63,977 nucleotides of DNA, from the NCBI RefSeq assembly GCF_037024155.1, contig NZ_JAYKTS010000023.1:1-63977 (forward strand). Direction: 5' to 3'. The number at the start of each line of letters is the position of its first letter. Position 1 is the stretch's first letter. The position numbers and the translations under genes are program-made. The notes beneath the pieces are model-generated. The model was not told the origin of the DNA. It was given only the letters and a program-made list of their open reading frames with translations, and did no database searches. Below are positions 60,501 to 63,977 of the stretch, one piece after another. Source of the stretch: Bacillus sp. 2205SS5-2 (GTDB taxonomy: Bacteria > Bacillota > Bacilli > Bacillales > Bacillaceae_K).

Positions 60501-61064
60501 ATGAGTAAATCAAGAGCTAAAATAATTGAAACAGCGATTCAAGTTCTTAGTCTAGATGAGTCTGCTTCTTTAGAAGACATTGCTGTAGCAGCTGGAGTCA
60601 GTAGAATGACACTTCATAGAAATTTCCGAAATAGAGAAACATTATTTAAAGAAATTCACGAATCACTAATTCAACACACTTTATCAATCATTCAACAAGC
60701 GAAGCAAAAATATGAGCATCCAATTGAACAAATGGAAGAAATAATGAAAGCTAACGCTGGTGAGAAGGGTTTTGTTCTTCTTATGAAAGAAAATAAAGAA
60801 CACGAAGACCATGACCCTAACAGCTGTCAATTTTCTGAAGTAAATAAAGAGCTAAGGGAATTAATCCAAAACTTACGGCGAGTTGGGTATATATCGCAGG
60901 GAACTCCAGACTCATGGGTTCTTCATATGTATGATGGTATTCTTTTTACAGCTTGGGAAACTATGTACAACGGCTCTGTAGCCCCGAAAGAGATCCCCAA
61001 TCTATCATGGAATACTTTCAAAAATGGTTTGTTAGTTGATGACAATTCAAAAAGGTTCATTTGA
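60501..61064 (+). CDS. TetR family transcriptional regulator
   Basis: 187 residues with GAGGAGGTGG upstream. The N-terminal HTH is LEDIAVAAGVSRMTLHRNFR followed by NRETLFKEIHESL. The C-terminal ligand domain is short and acidic (ENKEHEDHDPNSCQF). Upstream, GTATGATACACAGGTGTAAC contains partial dyads that could be its operator. It probably controls the oxidoreductase gene 44 bases downstream. Confidence 0.9.
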   Translation: MSKSRAKIIETAIQVLSLDESASLEDIAVAAGVSRMTLHRNFRNRETLFKEIHESLIQHTLSIIQQAKQKYEHPIEQMEEIMKANAGEKGFVLLMKENKEHEDHDPNSCQFSEVNKELRELIQNLRRVGYISQGTPDSWVLHMYDGILFTAWETMYNGSVAPKEIPNLSWNTFKNGLLVDDNSKRFI

Positions 61065-61108
61065 AGGTGTCACCGTTATAGTAATAGCGAAGAAAGGGAG
61101 TATGAATA

Positions 61109-62029
61109 ATGAATGAGAAAATTTTTGATTGTATTGTAATTGGAGGCGGCGCTGCTGGACTTAGTGCAGCACTTGTTTTAGGTCGTTCGAGAAGAGACAC
61201 ACTTGTAATTGACGAAAATCATCCTAGGAATAGTGTAACGCGTGCTTCACACGGATTTTTAAGTCGCGACGGAATCACACCTGGAGAATTTAAAGAAATA
61301 TCCTTAGAACAATTAAAAAAATATCCTACGGTTTTATATGAACAAGATCGAGTTGAAAATGTTGTCAAACCTGATTTTACTTTTAAAGTCACTACTAATA
61401 AGGGGAAGGTATACCAAAGTAAAAAGGTCATTTTTTCAACAGGAATGAAAGATGATCTCCCTTCCATTAAAGGACTTAAAGAAGTATATGGTACTTCTGT
61501 TTATCCTTGTCCTTATTGTGACGGATGGGAACGAAGAGATAAAAAGCTAGCTGTATTCGGAAACGGAGATTGGCTTATGCATTACGCGAAAATGATCTAC
61601 AATTGGAGCAATGATCTCATTGTTTTTACAAATGGTGCAGCTGAAATAACAACTAATGAAAAAAAAGAACTCATGGATCATGGTGTACAACTGGTGGAAC
61701 AACCAATAGTTGAGCTTAAATCTACTAATGGCCAGTTAGAAAATGTGATTGTGGAGTCAGGTGAGTCCTATGAAAGGACCGATGGATTTATCATGGATAC
61801 TGGCGAAACACAAGCTTGTGATATCCCATTAAAATTAGGGATTGAGTTAATTGAAATGGGTGGATATAAAGTCAATGAAAAAGGGGAAACAACTATTAAT
61901 GGATTATATATTATTGGAGATGCCAAAAATGCATTTTCAGGTTTAATCAAAGCAGCTAGTGAAGGGTATGAACTCGGGGCAATAATGAATGGCGAAATGG
62001 TTATCGAAGCCTGGGAAAATACCAATTAA
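61109..62029 (+). CDS. Thioredoxin reductase-like FAD oxidoreductase
   Basis: 306 residues with AAAGGGAG upstream. FAD site VIGGGAAGLSAALVLGRSRR at the start, redox pair CPYC (about 133-136), a degenerate NAD(P) loop (AVFGNGDWLMHYAKM) and the FAD end motif LYIIGDAKNAF. Length suits the low-molecular thioredoxin reductase group. The weak NAD(P) loop suggests an unusual electron donor. It is probably co-transcribed with the TetR gene. Confidence 0.88.
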   Translation: MNEKIFDCIVIGGGAAGLSAALVLGRSRRDTLVIDENHPRNSVTRASHGFLSRDGITPGEFKEISLEQLKKYPTVLYEQDRVENVVKPDFTFKVTTNKGKVYQSKKVIFSTGMKDDLPSIKGLKEVYGTSVYPCPYCDGWERRDKKLAVFGNGDWLMHYAKMIYNWSNDLIVFTNGAAEITTNEKKELMDHGVQLVEQPIVELKSTNGQLENVIVESGESYERTDGFIMDTGETQACDIPLKLGIELIEMGGYKVNEKGETTINGLYIIGDAKNAFSGLIKAASEGYELGAIMNGEMVIEAWENTN

Positions 62030-62128
62030 TATCGGGTGGAGTATTGATAGAGATCTAGCTAGTTTGAATATTAAAAATGAGATTCGTTTTGCAATGGCAC
62101 CAGATTAGTAAGAGTGGTATTTTTTATA

Positions 62129-62289
62129 GGCTGTTTTCGCAATGTCTGTGGCTATTCCAATCAGTTTATCATCTATGATAAAGATTTGTTTCGCGTCGTA
62201 TTTCGACTGTTTTTGATGGAAATCAACAGTAAAATGGAAAATTTAAATAAAAACAAGTTGAAATAGCCAGAATGCATACGAAAAGAGCC
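62129..62289. mobile_element. MITE-like element, family A
   Basis: 161 bp, GGCTGTTTTCGCAATGTCTG to TACGAAAAGAGCC, with the family core TTTTTGATGGAAATCAACAG. Flanks TTTTTATA and TTAAAAAA do not match, so the duplication is lost. The gap from here to 62628 holds no gene I can support. Confidence 0.8.
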
Positions 62290-62628
62290 TTAAAAAAAGA
62301 GTATCACCTTTCGAAGTGTTCAGAGGAAATGAATACCTTCTAAAAAAAGCTGGATTCGTGAATAGGAAAGTCGAGTATGCAGGAAGTAGGTTATTGGATA
62401 TGCAGATAAGCCAATTCTATCGAAGAAACATGAAAATATTATTTAGTATACTGCCTTTGTGTATCGGTATTGTTAATACTTCCTAATTTAAAGAGGAATT
62501 AAATTCCATTTAACCCTAAAAAGGAAGAAGCCTACTCCTTAGCGTAGAAAACATCGGATTTACTAAAAAATAAGAAATCGATATTGAAGCTGGCCGAAAA
62601 ACTATGCGTATTTATTGGAGGAACTAAA

Positions 62629-63261
62629 ATGAAAAAAGATCCTATTCAAATGTACCATGAGTATGTTTCACCCACTTATTGCACTACATTTGACCGTGCT
62701 AATTTATTTGATCAATTAGCCACTCAATACAATATTAACAGTGCAATCTATCCTGGGAGCTATATACATATAACTCCTTCACTTTACTTCCAGAAAACAA
62801 CTTATATTGATACTGACAGAAGGTTCTCTCCCTTTTTTAATGATCAAAGGGTGCATTCTTTTATTGAAGAAAACAAAAAATATTTAGGAAAGAGCGAAGT
62901 TAATTTCTATAAGAGAGATTATCGCGAACTTGTAGATGAAGAGATTAATAAATATGACTTGCTAATCTCTCAATATGCGGGCTTTGTGTCGAAGTACTGC
63001 AAAGAATACCTAAATAAAGGGGGAATACTTGTAGTAAATAATAGCCATGGAGATGCAAGTATGGCGTACCTTGATTCAGATTATTCTCTAATAGCCATAG
63101 GAAATCATCGGGATGGTAAGTACCATATTTCAGATAAAGACCTATTTCAGTATTTTATTCCTAAAAAAGATATTCCTCATACGACAGAATACTTGGAAAA
63201 AATTCAAAAAGGAGTTGGATATACTAAAACAGCAAGTATTTATATGTTCCAAAAACTCTGA
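62629..63261 (+). CDS. Rossmann-like protein, possible methyltransferase relative
   Basis: 210 residues from ATG 62629 (GGAGGA upstream). YPGSYIHITPSLYFQKTTYI followed by DTDRRF, then YDLLISQYAGFVSKYC and GGILVVNNSHGDASMAYLD, is a Rossmann-type succession similar to SAM-dependent methyltransferases but without a clear GxGxG. Found as a hypothetical protein in Bacillaceae. Function unknown. Confidence 0.7.
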   Translation: MKKDPIQMYHEYVSPTYCTTFDRANLFDQLATQYNINSAIYPGSYIHITPSLYFQKTTYIDTDRRFSPFFNDQRVHSFIEENKKYLGKSEVNFYKRDYRELVDEEINKYDLLISQYAGFVSKYCKEYLNKGGILVVNNSHGDASMAYLDSDYSLIAIGNHRDGKYHISDKDLFQYFIPKKDIPHTTEYLEKIQKGVGYTKTASIYMFQKL

Positions 63262-63342
63262 GGAAATTACTCTCAAGGAGTAAATGATCCTACGTTTTTC
63301 TGCACAAGCAGGTTAATTATTACTTCGTCCATTTATCAAATC

Positions 63343-63382
63343 AGAGCCGATGATTCCTTACTATAGGGAAAATCGGCTCTTT
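63343..63382 (+). terminator. Terminator formed with a MITE end
   Basis: GAGCCGAT pairs with ATCGGCTC (ending 63378), followed by TTTT. The right arm and the T run are the first bases of the B element at 63375, so the insertion helped create, or preserved, the terminator. Confidence 0.65.
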
Positions 63383-63555
63383 TCGTATCCTTTGTTACTA
63401 TTGGCACAAAGAAAAAACAGGCAGTAAGAATTTTTCGACTGTTTTCTTACATTTATTTAGAAATGGAGAAGTCTTCATCAGGAAAAGAGCACGAAATCAT
63501 ACAAGCGAGGGGGTAGATTCCTATTCGAAAAGCCATAATCTTTGCGAAAGCAACC
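63375..63555. mobile_element. MITE-like element, family B
   Basis: 181 bp, GGCTCTTTTCGTATCCTTTG to TTTGCGAAAGCAACC, with AAAGAGCACGAAATCATACA inside. Divergent copy without a clear target duplication. Confidence 0.75.
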
Positions 63556-63881
63556 TATTAAAAATATTTGTTGAGCTTATGTTTTTCCGTTTTGTTGATA
63601 GATTCCTACTATGCAAATTTCCTTGAATGTAGGGATTCAGCTACAGGATACTAATCTGAAATATAGGATTCCCCAAAAAAATAATGTGAAATTAGTTTAT
63701 GCTGTCCAGAAAAAGTAGAATACGGCGTAGAAGGTGGATTCCTTATCTACCGAATCACTTAAAAAGAACGTGAATAATTTCAGCTGAATAAGGGAATTTT
63801 CTCTTTTTGAATGAATCATTTTCTTCTATAATATCAAGAGTGTTGATTAACCAATTAAATCCATTAAAAAACTACAAAAAA

Positions 63882-63938
63882 GGACGCCCTTTTAGTAAAA
63901 TTGTTGTTACGACACAAACAATTTAAAAAGGAGCGTCC
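63882..63938 (+). promoter_or_regulatory. Ribosome-site-sequestering inverted repeat
   Basis: GGACGCCCTTTT (63882-63893) pairs with AAAAGG-A-GCGTCC (63926-63938), covering the AAGGAG site of the start at 63941. Insertion sequences often use such a structure to stop read-through expression of transposase. Confidence 0.55.
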
Positions 63939-63940
63939 CT

Positions 63941-63977
63941 ATGAAACAGTCTACCACTTTCCCAAATTTGATTCAAA
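63941..63977 (+). CDS. Start of a probable transposase (cut by window end)
   Basis: ATG 63941 after AAGGAG; 12 codons (MKQSTTFPNLIQ) before the window ends. The short start plus the sequestering hairpin suggest an insertion-sequence transposase, but the family cannot be told from 12 residues. Confidence 0.4.
   Translation, partial: MKQSTTFPNLIQ

Overview
The window is low-GC Gram-positive DNA, most likely from a Bacillaceae species. The evidence is strong GGAGG-type ribosome binding sites, TTG/GTG starts, Bacillus-type genes (YvrJ family, sbcDC, type II pantothenate kinase, SCO1, YdfJ-like MMPL) and a Bacillus-type LexA box. No species call can be made from the sequence alone.

Layout. Positions 1-364 are chromosomal: three palindromic repeats, then the first 12 codons of a yvrJ-family gene. 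From about 398 to 36009 a complete-looking siphophage prophage of about 35.6 kb interrupts that gene; the rest of yvrJ is at 36003-36110. Joining the halves at a shared GGTT restores a 46-codon YvrJ reading frame. The prophage runs as follows: early and regulatory genes with a small XRE repressor (437-3521); a replication block with an initiator-like protein, an AT-rich inverted repeat and a non-coding array of exact 156-bp units (3846-6157); accessory genes including a MazF/PemK-like toxin pair (6240-9346); a LexA-box promoter (9380-9408); small genes, HNH nuclease, terminase, HK97-type head, and tail with a -1 frameshifted chaperone, tape measure, Dit, Tal and a baseplate protein carrying an M14 metallocarboxypeptidase (9430-27541); an accessory DUF6236-like gene (27650-28480); a ribbon-helix-helix regulator divergent from a tyrosine recombinase (28871-30164); XhlA, holin and amidase for lysis (30227-31377); a second XRE module (31390-31817); an FtsK-like translocase with a Replic_Relax protein (32301-34053); and a large serine recombinase at the right end (34165-35973), which is the probable integrase.

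From 36111 onward the DNA is chromosomal: sbcD-sbcC, a membrane protein with coaW, SCO1, paired membrane proteins, an SRPBCC protein, an MMPL exporter, a methyltransferase, GNAT acetyltransferases, an MFS exporter, a YdcF-like protein, a DUF2339 protein, a NodB deacetylase, a TetR regulator with a thioredoxin-reductase-like flavoprotein, and the first codons of what is probably an insertion-sequence transposase at the right edge. This flank is littered with two related MITE-like families (A about 160 bp, B about 180 bp) that share GGCTSTTTTCG ends and 8-bp TTNNNNAA-like target duplications. I found none inside the prophage, which fits a recent phage insertion.

The strongest candidate for something undescribed is the 156-bp-period non-coding array at 5468-6115, between the replication protein and an AP2-domain gene. 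Its conserved boundary segments can base-pair with variable segments inside each unit, with apparently compensating changes, and the array ends at an intrinsic terminator.
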